A stretch of 45,245 bases of DNA from Prochlorococcus sp. AG-311-D23. GTDB taxonomy: Bacteria > Cyanobacteriota > Cyanobacteriia > PCC-6307 > Cyanobiaceae. Numbering within the stretch: the stretch's first letter is position 1; each line of letters starts with the position of its first letter. The DNA is taken from positions 1-45,245 of the forward strand of contig QBVH01000012.1 in assembly GCA_003284445.1 (NCBI GenBank), in the 5' to 3' direction. Of the stretch, positions 31,498 to 40,147 are shown in pieces. The notes under the pieces were generated by a model. The model worked only from the letters and a program-made list of their open reading frames with translations. It made no database searches and was not told where the DNA came from. The position numbers and the translations under genes are program-made.

Positions 31498-33249
31498 TTA
31501 ATCATCTGATTGAATTTGCTCTTTAGCTTTTTCTCTCTCCCACATGCTTTTATACAAACCTTCATTCTTAATTAAGAATTGATGAGTTCCCTCTTGTACA
31601 ATTTTTCCATCATTCATTACTAATATTCGATCACACGCAGCCGCCGCTGAAAGTTGATGACTAATCATTAATACTGTTTTACTGTATTGATTTTTTATTG
31701 TTTGAAGTATTGCCGAAGCGGTTTTATTGTCCACACTTGCTAAGGCATCATCAAGAACAATTATCTTTGAATCCACTAATAATGCTCGACTTAAAGCTGT
31801 TCGTTGTCTTTGTCCACCGCTGAGAGTTATTCCTCTTTCGCCGACAAGTGTTTTAAGCCCATCAGGAAAACCTTTTATGTCATCTGTCATCCGCGCTTCA
31901 TAGGCTGATTCCTGGACTTTCTTTATTGAAGCTTCTGGATTCCCATATTTAATGTTTTCTGAAAGTGTTTCTGTAAATAGATATCCCTCTTGCGGTACTA
32001 ATGCGATATTGCTTCTTAACTGCTTCAGCTTTAAGTCTGTGACATCATTATCGTCTAAAAACAATGTTCCTTTATCAATTTTTATCATCCTTCCTAAAGC
32101 TCTTGCCAAGGTTGTTTTGCCGCAACCTACAGGACCTACTAAGGCAACTATTTCTCCAGGGCTTATCTCAAAAGAAATTTTATCAAGTATCTTCCTTGGA
32201 GAATCCTCATAACTTATTGATAGATCTCTTGCTTCTAATTTTCCTGAAACAGGCTTAGTGATATTTATAGTATTATCTCTATCTTTGATTGTTGGTTCAT
32301 GATTAAGTAGCTCTTCTACCCTCTCTAAACTTACTTGACCCAATTGAAAAGTATTAAGTGTAAAACCTAATAATGCTGTTGGGAAAACCAGTCTTTCTAC
32401 ATAAAGTATTAAGGCAACTAAGCCCCCAACTGTAAGAGCTCCACTGCTTAGTTGCCCACTCCCAATTGCAATAAGTAAAAGCAGAGAAATTGAGGATAAA
32501 CCTTGTAGTAGCGGAAACAAAGTACTCGCAGTTCTTGCAAGATTAATTGCAGCGTCTCTATATCTAATATTTAATTTATTGAATGCTTCTTGCTCAGCTT
32601 TTTCTTGACCATAAATCTTAATAGCACTAATGCCAGATAGATCTTCTTGTATTAATTCACTTAATTCTGATAAAGCTTCTTGTTGCCGCTTTCTTTGTTT
32701 AACCATTCTTCCACCGAACAATCCAACTGTGCCTAATAAAACTGGATAGACGGATATTGCGAAAAAGGTTAAAAGTGGGTCGATTGACATCATCGCTGGC
32801 AATGTGAAGGTGTATGCCAATAATGTGTTCGTAAGACTAAGAACAGTAAAACCAAGCAATCTTCGAATGTTTTCTAAATCGCTAGTAGCTCTTGTTATGA
32901 CTTCACCAGTCCCTATGGTTTGAACCCAAGAGGGATCTTGTTCGAGCATTCGGTCAAATAATTTTTGTCTCAATGAAACTTCTACTTGTCTTCCAACCCC
33001 AAATACGAGTTGCCGAGATATCAATCTTGCGCTCCCCATCACTGTTGCCATGAGTATTAACCATGTCGACTTATTTAAGACGTATGAAAATGTAAATCCT
33101 TCTTTTAGATCATCAACTATATTTCTAACTTCCATTGGAATAGCAACGCTTAAAATATTTACAAAAATCAGACAGAGAGCCCCAATTATCAGCTCTCTCT
33201 TATGAGGTCTTAAATAGTTTTTTATTAGATCTAGTCTTACTGCAGCCAT
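31498..33249 (-). CDS. ABC exporter, membrane and ATPase domains fused (MdlB/MsbA type)
   Basis: 583-residue half-transporter that dimerises. The N-terminal membrane domain (about 15-310, six segments) has the coupling-helix region ITRATSDLENIRRLLGF. The ATPase has Walker A GPVGCGKTT (Lys378), the signature LSGGQRQRTALSRA, and Walker B KIIVLDDALASVD, where Asp replaces the usual catalytic Glu. The H-loop is MISHQLSAAAACD. Substrates of such transporters are lipids, drugs or peptides. Here there is no neighbour to indicate one. A catalytic-site Asp instead of Glu suggests reduced or asymmetric ATP hydrolysis. Confidence 0.9.
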   Translation of the reverse strand: MAAVRLDLIKNYLRPHKRELIIGALCLIFVNILSVAIPMEVRNIVDDLKEGFTFSYVLNKSTWLILMATVMGSARLISRQLVFGVGRQVEVSLRQKLFDRMLEQDPSWVQTIGTGEVITRATSDLENIRRLLGFTVLSLTNTLLAYTFTLPAMMSIDPLLTFFAISVYPVLLGTVGLFGGRMVKQRKRQQEALSELSELIQEDLSGISAIKIYGQEKAEQEAFNKLNIRYRDAAINLARTASTLFPLLQGLSSISLLLLIAIGSGQLSSGALTVGGLVALILYVERLVFPTALLGFTLNTFQLGQVSLERVEELLNHEPTIKDRDNTINITKPVSGKLEARDLSISYEDSPRKILDKISFEISPGEIVALVGPVGCGKTTLARALGRMIKIDKGTLFLDDNDVTDLKLKQLRSNIALVPQEGYLFTETLSENIKYGNPEASIKKVQESAYEARMTDDIKGFPDGLKTLVGERGITLSGGQRQRTALSRALLVDSKIIVLDDALASVDNKTASAILQTIKNQYSKTVLMISHQLSAAAACDRILVMNDGKIVQEGTHQFLIKNEGLYKSMWEREKAKEQIQSDD

Positions 33250-33324
33250 ACTTTTATTGATATACCCATTAACCTAGGCAATATAAGTCCATGGACGTGA
33301 GCAAAATTAAATTTAACTAAGTTT

Positions 33325-33636
33325 ATGAACGAAGCTCAAAATCATCCGCTTTATTCAACAGATCGTGAGAATCTTGACCGTCTATGTGCGATAGATTCTC
33401 CAACCTCTAACAACTTTGTTGAGCTAGCTAGATTAATAATTCGATATAAAGATTTCATAGGTGCTGAAGATCTTAATTCTGATATGGAAAAACTTTTAAA
33501 AAAATGGAGCATTAATCGTGACAAATTAGAGGCAATAACAAGGAAACTTTGGTCAGAGGGATTTCGTCCTACAAGTCATTCAAGTTCTGATAACGTCGGT
33601 TCTGGATTTGATACGTCAGATTCGACTCAATCTTAA
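33325..33636 (+). CDS. DUF3288 protein, 103 residues
   Basis: Matches the cyanobacterial DUF3288 pattern: HPLYSTDRENLDRLCAIDSP, LARLIIRYKDFIGAED, then KLLKKWSINRDKLEAITRKL. Soluble and helical, with a Ser-rich C-terminal tail of about 20 residues (SHSSSDNVGSGFDTSDSTQS). Function unknown. It is divergent from the ABC exporter, 75 bases between starts. Confidence 0.8.
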   Translation: MNEAQNHPLYSTDRENLDRLCAIDSPTSNNFVELARLIIRYKDFIGAEDLNSDMEKLLKKWSINRDKLEAITRKLWSEGFRPTSHSSSDNVGSGFDTSDSTQS

Positions 33637-33748
33637 TGTTAGGAAATTATTTTTTTATTTAAACATCTTCCATAGTTGATATATTAATGAATAAGTTATA
33701 TAAAATATTCTGATTGGAATACTTAGCACTCAGGCTTTTTTCTGGTAA

Positions 33749-34786
33749 ATGACACTCTTAAATCCTATAACTTTTCCAGTACTTCTTGAATCACTTCTTG
33801 CTGAAAATGATTTAACTAAGGAGCAATCTAATTATTTAATGAACTCATGGCTCGAAAATAAAATTGAACCAGTTCAAACGGGAGCATTCTTAGCAGCATT
33901 TAGAGCAAAGGGGGTTTCTGGTGATGAACTTTCGGCAATGGCAAAAATCCTTCAAAATGCCTCACCGACTCCATCTGATCTGCCATCTTTTGATTTAGTT
34001 GATACATGTGGAACTGGTGGAGATGGAGCAAACACCTTCAACATTTCTACCGCAGTTGCTTTTGTATCAGCTGCTTTAGGGGTGAAAATTGCTAAACATG
34101 GAAATCGAAGTGCAAGTGGCAAAGTTGGATCAGCTGACGTATTAGAAAATTTAGGATTACCTTTAAATGTTTCTTCCGAAAAAGTTGTTGAAGCTTTAAA
34201 AAATTTAGGCATAACATTTCTTTTTGCTCCTTCTTGGCATCCTTCATTGGTAAATCTTGCTCCATTAAGAAAAAGCTTAGGAGTTAGAACCATTTTTAAT
34301 TTGCTGGGTCCATTAGTTAACCCACTTAGACCAAAGTCTCAGGTATTGGGAGTAGCCAAAGCTGATTTGCTTGATCCAATGTCAGTAGCTTTAAAAGGAA
34401 TGCGTCTTAAAAGAGCTGTGGTGGTTCATGGCGCAGGTGGTCTTGATGAGGCTTCACTAGCTGGGGCTAATCAATTTAGGTTCTTAGACAAAGATGTTAT
34501 TAGATCTGAAATTATTAACCCAAGTGATCTTGGACTTAATGAAATCTCTAATGAAAGTTTGAAAGGTGATGATTTGAAAACTAATTCTCAAATTTTAATG
34601 TCTTTGCTTATTGGAGAAGGAAATAAATACCATAAAGAAGTCGTAGCATTAAATACCGCTCTTGTTTTATGGGTATCAGGAGCTGAAGATGATTTATCTT
34701 TAGGTGTCAAACGATCATTAGATTGTTTAAATACAGATAAATCATGGCTCCTTTTCAAACAGTTAAGAGATTTTTTAGCAACTTAA
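33749..34786 (+). CDS. trpD: Anthranilate phosphoribosyltransferase
   Basis: Second step of tryptophan synthesis: anthranilate plus PRPP gives phosphoribosyl-anthranilate. 345 residues. The PRPP-binding glycine loop [15 protein letters not shown] begins at residue 87. [18 protein letters not shown] and [18 protein letters not shown] are the other conserved blocks. It is followed after 29 bases by carA. Only this trp gene is in the window. Confidence 0.96.
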   Translation: MTLLNPITFPVLLESLLAENDLTKEQSNYLMNSWLENKIEPVQTGAFLAAFRAKGVSGDELSAMAKILQNASPTPSDLPSFDLVDTCGTGGDGANTFNISTAVAFVSAALGVKIAKHGNRSASGKVGSADVLENLGLPLNVSSEKVVEALKNLGITFLFAPSWHPSLVNLAPLRKSLGVRTIFNLLGPLVNPLRPKSQVLGVAKADLLDPMSVALKGMRLKRAVVVHGAGGLDEASLAGANQFRFLDKDVIRSEIINPSDLGLNEISNESLKGDDLKTNSQILMSLLIGEGNKYHKEVVALNTALVLWVSGAEDDLSLGVKRSLDCLNTDKSWLLFKQLRDFLAT

Positions 34787-34815
34787 TTCTTTTTACCTGA
34801 TTTACCATATTCCTT

Positions 34816-35970
34816 ATGTTTTTTGATACTGATAGCTCTGCAATATTGTTATTAGAGGATGGGACCTATTTTGAAGGATTATCTTTTGGTGCCGTAGGAA
34901 CCATTTCTGGTGAAGTCGTATTTAATACAGGTATGACAGGTTATCAGGAGGTCATAACTGATCCAAGTTATCATGGTCAACTTATTACTTTTACCTATCC
35001 AGAGATTGGAAATACTGGAGTCAACTCTGAGGATAATGAATCATCACATCCTTCAGTTAAAGGTGTGATAGCTCGTCAAATTTCAAAAACTTCAAGTAAC
35101 TGGAGACATGAAATTTCGTTCGAAAATTGGTTGAAGGAAGAAAATGTCGTTGGAATTCATGGGATAGATACAAGAGCACTTGTTCGACATATCAGAGAGT
35201 CTGGCTCTTTGAATGGAATTATTTCATCAGAGTCAAACTATTCAATAACTGAATTATTTTCACTTTTAAAAAAATCTCCTTCAATGAGTGGTCTGAATCT
35301 TGTCGATAAAGTAACAACAAAAATTCCATTTAAAGCTAATTCAAGCTGTCCTGTTTCCTTTGATAAGAGAATTAAAAATACTCAAACAATTCCATACAAA
35401 GTTGTTGCTATTGATTTTGGGATAAAGCAATCAATATTGGATCGATTAGTTGCTCATGGTTGTGAAGTAACAGTCTTGCCTGCTAGTGCTGAAATGTCCG
35501 ATGTTTTATCTTTATCTCCTGAAGGTGTTTTTCTTTCCAATGGTCCTGGTGATCCATCCACAGTTGATAGTGGTATTAATCTTGCTAAAAATTTAATTCA
35601 ATATAAAAAACTACCTGTTTTTGGAATCTGCTTAGGCCATCAAATCCTTGGATTGGCTTTAGGTGGTAAAACTTTTAAACTTTCTTATGGACATAGAGGA
35701 CTAAATCATCCATGTGGATTAAATGGAAAAGTTGAAATCACAAGTCAAAATCATGGTTTTGCTTTAAATTCAGAATCTTTAAATTCCGAAAAAATAGAAA
35801 TCACCAGATTTAATTTGAATGACCTAACAGTTGCTGCTATTTCTGTAATTGATAGGCCTTTCTTTGGTGTTCAGTATCACCCCGAAGCGAGCCCTGGTCC
35901 CCATGATGCAGATCATCATTTTAATCATTTCGTAACCTTAATAGAAGAACGACGAAGAATCGTGGATTAA
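34816..35970 (+). CDS. carA: Carbamoyl-phosphate synthase small subunit
   Basis: Glutaminase subunit that passes ammonia to CarB. 384 residues. The N-terminal domain contains [20 protein letters not shown]. The class I glutamine amidotransferase domain shows LSNGPGDPS, the nucleophile Cys272 in [16 protein letters not shown], and His355/Glu357 in [18 protein letters not shown] is the substrate loop. It follows trpD closely, so may be co-transcribed. carB is on the same strand at 7295. Confidence 0.97.
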   Translation: MFFDTDSSAILLLEDGTYFEGLSFGAVGTISGEVVFNTGMTGYQEVITDPSYHGQLITFTYPEIGNTGVNSEDNESSHPSVKGVIARQISKTSSNWRHEISFENWLKEENVVGIHGIDTRALVRHIRESGSLNGIISSESNYSITELFSLLKKSPSMSGLNLVDKVTTKIPFKANSSCPVSFDKRIKNTQTIPYKVVAIDFGIKQSILDRLVAHGCEVTVLPASAEMSDVLSLSPEGVFLSNGPGDPSTVDSGINLAKNLIQYKKLPVFGICLGHQILGLALGGKTFKLSYGHRGLNHPCGLNGKVEITSQNHGFALNSESLNSEKIEITRFNLNDLTVAAISVIDRPFFGVQYHPEASPGPHDADHHFNHFVTLIEERRRIVD

Positions 35971-36030
35971 TTTGGCTTCTATCACTACACTTCCATCATT
36001 AAGTCATAGGGGACTAATTCCATAACTGAA

Positions 36031-36387
36031 TTGCAAAGACTTACTGTTTCTCTTAGAGGTGGTTCTAAGCAGCAAAATGGTTGTTTAGTGATTAACTTCA
36101 CTGGTCAACTAGACTCTTATTCAGAGAAACAATTCACAACATATATCAATGAAGTTTTAGCTTCTAATCAACTGTCAGTTGTAATTGATTTAACTAATAT
36201 CGATTTCATTGATTCTTGTGGGTTAGGTGCAATGGTTCAAGCTGCTAAGAAATGTACTCAGTCAAAAAGATCGTTTAATGTTGTTGGAAATCCAAGAGTT
36301 ATTCAGACAATTAAACTTGTTCGCTTAGAGGAATACCTTCATGTTTCACCTGATCTAAATACTGCAATTGATAAATTATCAGCTTGA
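36031..36387 (+). CDS. STAS-domain protein (anti-sigma factor antagonist-like)
   Basis: 118-residue STAS protein of the SpoIIAA/RsbV group, which binds or releases an anti-sigma kinase. The core VIDLTNIDFIDSCGLGAMV holds Ser62 at the phospho-acceptor position (DSSGLG in the model; here the second Ser is Cys63). The frame opens at TTG 36031, with no ATG upstream in frame. The stop overlaps the Mini-III start as TTGA. No kinase (RsbW/SpoIIAB) or phosphatase is nearby, so the partner is unknown. Confidence 0.85.
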   Translation: MQRLTVSLRGGSKQQNGCLVINFTGQLDSYSEKQFTTYINEVLASNQLSVVIDLTNIDFIDSCGLGAMVQAAKKCTQSKRSFNVVGNPRVIQTIKLVRLEEYLHVSPDLNTAIDKLSA

Positions 36388-36782
36388 CTGACTGGATTCG
36401 CTCTTACAAATCAAACATTTCTCCAGATCGTCTGGGCCCTTTGCAATTAGCTTGGTTGGGTGATTCTGTATGGGAAATGCATCAAAGGTTGAAATATTGC
36501 AGTAGTCCAATGCGCTCTAAGGATCTGCACAATGCCGTTGTTAAGGAGGTAAATGCAACCAGTCAAGCGAAGGCAGTCACAAAAATAGAGCCTTTTCTCA
36601 CTGATACTGAAAAGGATTTCCTTAAAAAAGGTAGAAACAAAGCTGGGAGAGGTCCTAAAAATGTAGATGCAGCCACATATGCAATTGCTACCGGATTTGA
36701 GACTATTGTTGGTTGGTTGTTTTTGAAAAATCCAAATCGGCTTGCTGATTTATTCGATCTTCTTGATCGACCCATTAACTAG
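36384..36782 (+). CDS. mrnC: Mini-ribonuclease 3 (RNase III domain only)
   Basis: 132-residue RNase III-like nuclease without an RNA-binding domain, which in other bacteria matures 23S rRNA ends. LQLAWLGDSVWEMHQRL carries the Asp/Glu motif (Asp27, Glu31). The second metal-site region is RGPKNVDAATYAIATGFE. The start is TTG 36384, coupled by TTGA to the STAS gene, and it is followed 17 bases later by the SPOUT rRNA methyltransferase. The functional link between the last two is sensible. Confidence 0.87.
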   Translation: MTDWIRSYKSNISPDRLGPLQLAWLGDSVWEMHQRLKYCSSPMRSKDLHNAVVKEVNATSQAKAVTKIEPFLTDTEKDFLKKGRNKAGRGPKNVDAATYAIATGFETIVGWLFLKNPNRLADLFDLLDRPIN

Positions 36783-36799
36783 AAAATATTTTTTATAAA

Positions 36800-38128
36800 A
36801 TGAGTTATCGCTTTAATAAAGACACAAGGAATTCAAAAAACTCTTCATCGAATAAACGAAGTAGTAATAATTCTCGTCAAGATAATGACTCCCAAAAGTC
36901 AAACTTTAATGATCGAAGAAGAACCAATAACAAAATGAATCGTCTCTCGTCAGATCAATTAAATCAATCTTCATTAGATAAAGAATCTTCTGAAAGATCA
37001 AGAAGTCGAAACGAGACAAATTCCAACTACAGAGGATCTAATCGATTCGAAAGAAAATCGGCCAACCCTTCATACAGAAATCAAAACTCTCAGGAAACTG
37101 ACAATTACAGAGGATCTTATCGATTCGAGAGAAAATCGGCCAACTCTTCGTACAGAAAGCAAAACTCTCAGGAAACTGACAATTACAGAGGATCTAATCG
37201 ATTCGAGAGAAAATCGGCCAACTCTTCCTATAGAAATAAAAATTCTCAAGAATCTAGCAATTATAGAACTGAAGAAAGCAAAGAACCTCTTTCATATTCT
37301 GAAAGCTTCACCAAAACATTGAGTGATGATTTGATTTGGGGCCGTCATTCAACTGAGGCAGCTCTCATGGGCGGCAGACCAATTCATCGGATTTGGTGTA
37401 CCTCTGACTTACGAAGTACACCAAAGTTTTTTCAACTTCTCAAAGATCAAAAAGCTTCTGGGGTCTTAGTTGAAGAAGTTTCATGGTCAAGGCTTGGCCA
37501 GCTCACAAATGGCGCAGTTCATCAAGGCATAGTTTTACAAATTGCCGCATCAAAGACACATGACTTGAAGAATTTAATAGAGGCTTGCAAAGCTTTTGGT
37601 GATTCATCATTGCTCTTGGCTTTAGATGGCTTAACTGATCCTCAGAATCTTGGAGCAATAATTCGATCTGCCGAAGCTCTTGGTGCTCAAGGCTTAATCC
37701 TTCCACAAAGACGCAGTGCAGGGTTAACAGGATCCGTAGCAAAAGTTGCTGCTGGAGCTCTAGAGCATCTACCGGTGGCGAGAGTTGTTAATTTAAACAG
37801 GTCTTTGGAGAAATTGAAGGATGAAGGTTATTCCGTTGTTGGCCTTGCGGAGGAAGGAACTTCAACTTTGTCTGAAATCAAATTCCAAGGTCCTTTAGTA
37901 GTAGTTGTTGGTTCAGAAGATAAAGGAATTTCTCTAATAACTCGAAGGTTGTGTGATCAGTTAGTAAGAATTCCTCTAAAGGGAGTTACTACAAGCCTTA
38001 ATGCATCAGTTGCAACCTCTATTTTCCTATATGAAGTGGCTAGATCCAGATGGATGCGTTCAATCTCTGGACAAGACCCTTCTCCTAGATTATTAAAACC
38101 TCAGATTTCAACTGAAAATAATAACTAA
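36800..38128 (+). CDS. rlmB: 23S rRNA 2'-O-methyltransferase (RlmB/TrmH type) with a repeat-rich N-terminal extension
   Basis: SPOUT-class enzyme that 2'-O-methylates a guanosine of 23S rRNA (RlmB) or a related RNA. The substrate-binding domain spans about 175-250 (DLIWGRHSTEAALMGGRP). The trefoil knot is seen in LDGLTDPQNLGAIIRSAEAL, VVVVGSEDKGIS and RIPLKGVTTSLNASVATSI. The first 170 residues are low-complexity, Arg/Asn/Ser-rich, with three 26-residue units (residues 76-153) each bearing YRGS-RFERKSAN. Length of 442 is far above the usual 240-260 because of this. Tandem units suggest RNA binding by the disordered tail. It is 17 bases after the Mini-III gene. Confidence 0.88.
   Translation: MSYRFNKDTRNSKNSSSNKRSSNNSRQDNDSQKSNFNDRRRTNNKMNRLSSDQLNQSSLDKESSERSRSRNETNSNYRGSNRFERKSANPSYRNQNSQETDNYRGSYRFERKSANSSYRKQNSQETDNYRGSNRFERKSANSSYRNKNSQESSNYRTEESKEPLSYSESFTKTLSDDLIWGRHSTEAALMGGRPIHRIWCTSDLRSTPKFFQLLKDQKASGVLVEEVSWSRLGQLTNGAVHQGIVLQIAASKTHDLKNLIEACKAFGDSSLLLALDGLTDPQNLGAIIRSAEALGAQGLILPQRRSAGLTGSVAKVAAGALEHLPVARVVNLNRSLEKLKDEGYSVVGLAEEGTSTLSEIKFQGPLVVVVGSEDKGISLITRRLCDQLVRIPLKGVTTSLNASVATSIFLYEVARSRWMRSISGQDPSPRLLKPQISTENNN
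37025..37258 (+). repeat. Three tandem 78-base repeats inside the rlmB-like gene
   Basis: Units start at 37025, 37103 and 37181; the first two differ at few positions and the third has drifted more near its end. Each encodes NYRGS, then RFERKSAN and SYR. The in-frame length (26 codons) allows copy-number change without breaking the gene. Confidence 0.88.
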
Positions 38129-38356
38129 ATCTCTTTAAAGATAACACCGTAAAGCAATGTATATCTTTTATAGTTTAATTAGGATCTTTGAAACTTACTA
38201 ATCAAATTAGATTATTAATCACATCACCCACAGGTTTTTATACTCAACATTCTTTTTCTTCAAAAATATGTTTCATCATCAAGTGAACATAATATTCATT
38301 TTTTATTTGATAAACATCAGATTAAGAAAGTATAATAAATTAAATGCAGTTTACTT
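38129..38356. other. Intergenic region upstream of DUF1816
   Basis: 228 bases with no supported gene. A weak inverted repeat, aaagata (38137-38143) with tatcttt (38162-38168), lies near its start and might help terminate rlmB transcription. The remainder presumably has the promoter of the next genes. Confidence 0.4.
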
Positions 38357-38587
38357 ATGGGTCCCATTAGGGCTCTTCGAAGCTTAGGTAATAGTTTTGG
38401 CTTGGCCTGGTGGGCCAAGGTTGAGACTATTCAACCTGAAGTGACATATTGGTTTGGCCCATTTCTGACTCGTCGCAGCTTGAAAGTCAGATTAAACGGA
38501 TTTGTAGAGGATCTTTCCGCAGAGTCACCTCAAAAAATAAGTCATAGTTTAATTAGGTGTCGCCGTAATGAGCCTCTAACGTCATAG
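38357..38587 (+). CDS. DUF1816 protein, 76 residues
   Basis: Small cyanobacterial protein: [20 protein letters not shown], then [20 protein letters not shown], the DUF1816 pattern. Members resemble a domain found in some phycobilisome-related or CpcD-like proteins, but Prochlorococcus lacks phycobilisomes and the role is unknown. Start ATG at 38357 ([10 protein letters not shown]). Followed by gatA after 28 bases. Confidence 0.8.
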   Translation: MGPIRALRSLGNSFGLAWWAKVETIQPEVTYWFGPFLTRRSLKVRLNGFVEDLSAESPQKISHSLIRCRRNEPLTS

Positions 38588-38615
38588 GCTTAAAAATATT
38601 TTTTATAATTCAATA

Positions 38616-40076
38616 ATGACTTTTGAAGACTTACGCCAGAAATTGAAAAGTGGTGAGGTCTCTTCCAAAGAGCTTGTTCAAGAAAAAATAAACCGAATAA
38701 ACGAATTAGATCCAACTCTGAATTCCTTTTTAACCGTTAATTCTGAGCTAGCCCTAAGCAAAGCTGAACATATCGATAATCAAATAGCTTCTGGCGACCA
38801 TTTACCGCGCTTATCAGGAATACCCATTGCGATAAAAGACAACCTTTGCACGAAAGGAATTAAGACAACATGCGCAAGCAAGATTTTGGACAACTTTGTT
38901 CCCCCATACGAGTCAACAGTTACTAAAAAGCTATTAAAAGCAGGAGCAATAATGATTGGTAAGACGAATATGGATGAATTTGCGATGGGGAGCTCTACAG
39001 AAACCTCTGCATTTGGTCCTACTTTGAATCCATGGAACATAACTAAAGTTCCTGGAGGCAGCTCTGGTGGTAGTGCAGCTTCTGTTGCTGCTGGATTTTG
39101 TTATGGATCTCTGGGTTCTGACACTGGCGGGTCAATTCGACAACCAGCTTCATTTTGTGGCGTTGTTGGTATGAAGCCAACTTATGGTCGAGTAAGTCGA
39201 TGGGGGTTAATAGCTTTTGCTAGTTCTTTAGATCAAGTTGGTCCATTTGCGAATAATGTTTCTGATGCAGCTGAAATTTTGCAAGTTATATCAGGCAAAG
39301 ATGAGTTTGATTCAACCACTGTTGATATTCCTGTTCCCAATTATTTGGAGACCCTTTCTAAGTCAATTAAGGGCATGAAAATAGGTTTAATTGATAATTG
39401 TTTTGATCATGAAGGTTTAGCCACTGATGTAAAAGAATCTGTTCTTGGCTCTGCATCGCTATTAGAAAAATTAGGTGCAGAAATTGTTAATGTTTCTTGT
39501 CCTCGTTTCAATGATGGTATTGCTACTTATTACGTTATTGCCCCATCTGAAGCTTCAGCGAATTTAGCAAGATATGACGGTGTCAAATATGGATTCCGCT
39601 CTGAAGATGCACAATCTCTCATTGAAATGACGACCAAAAGTCGAGCGCTTGGTTTTGGAAATGAAGTTAAACGCAGAATTCTTATAGGAACTTATGCCCT
39701 TTCCGCTGGCTATGTTGATGCTTACTACAAGAAGGCCCAGCAAGTTCGAACTTTGATACGTAAAGACTTTGATGATGCTTTCAAAAAAGTAGATGTTTTG
39801 CTCGCTCCAACAGCTCCTACAACTGCTTTCGGTTCTGGAGATAATATTGACAACCCAATGGCTATGTACTTATCGGATTTGTTAACCATCCCAGCTAATT
39901 TAGCTGGTTTGCCTGCTATTAGCTTGCCATGTGGATTTGATAATTCTGGTCTGCCGATAGGGTTACAGTTAATAGGTAATGTTTTTGAAGAAGGTAAGCT
40001 TCTTCAAGTAGCTAGTCAATTTGAGAAAGCTGCTGAGGTTTATAAAAATAGACCTAATACAGATTTCACGTTATAA
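38616..40076 (+). CDS. gatA: Glutamyl-tRNA(Gln) amidotransferase subunit A
   Basis: Amidase-signature subunit of GatCAB, which makes Gln-tRNA from Glu-tRNA. 486 residues. The catalytic triad is Lys74 in [11 protein letters not shown], the cis-Ser149 in [15 protein letters not shown], and the nucleophile Ser173 in [16 protein letters not shown]. GatB and GatC are not in the window. A clear hairpin follows its stop. Confidence 0.97.
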   Translation: MTFEDLRQKLKSGEVSSKELVQEKINRINELDPTLNSFLTVNSELALSKAEHIDNQIASGDHLPRLSGIPIAIKDNLCTKGIKTTCASKILDNFVPPYESTVTKKLLKAGAIMIGKTNMDEFAMGSSTETSAFGPTLNPWNITKVPGGSSGGSAASVAAGFCYGSLGSDTGGSIRQPASFCGVVGMKPTYGRVSRWGLIAFASSLDQVGPFANNVSDAAEILQVISGKDEFDSTTVDIPVPNYLETLSKSIKGMKIGLIDNCFDHEGLATDVKESVLGSASLLEKLGAEIVNVSCPRFNDGIATYYVIAPSEASANLARYDGVKYGFRSEDAQSLIEMTTKSRALGFGNEVKRRILIGTYALSAGYVDAYYKKAQQVRTLIRKDFDDAFKKVDVLLAPTAPTTAFGSGDNIDNPMAMYLSDLLTIPANLAGLPAISLPCGFDNSGLPIGLQLIGNVFEEGKLLQVASQFEKAAEVYKNRPNTDFTL

Positions 40077-40112
40077 AGTTTAAACCACTTCATGTGGAGG
40101 ATGTGATTGTCG

Positions 40113-40137
40113 CTACACTATATGCAGTGTAGTTTTA
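40113..40137 (+). terminator. Hairpin between gatA and dnaE
   Basis: Perfect stem ctacact (40113-40119), loop of 6, agtgtag (40126-40132), then tttta. It fits a short rho-independent terminator for gatA, but lies only 15 bases before the dnaE ATG at 40148. It might equally shape the dnaE leader. Confidence 0.5.
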
Positions 40138-40147
40138 TGCGATATTA

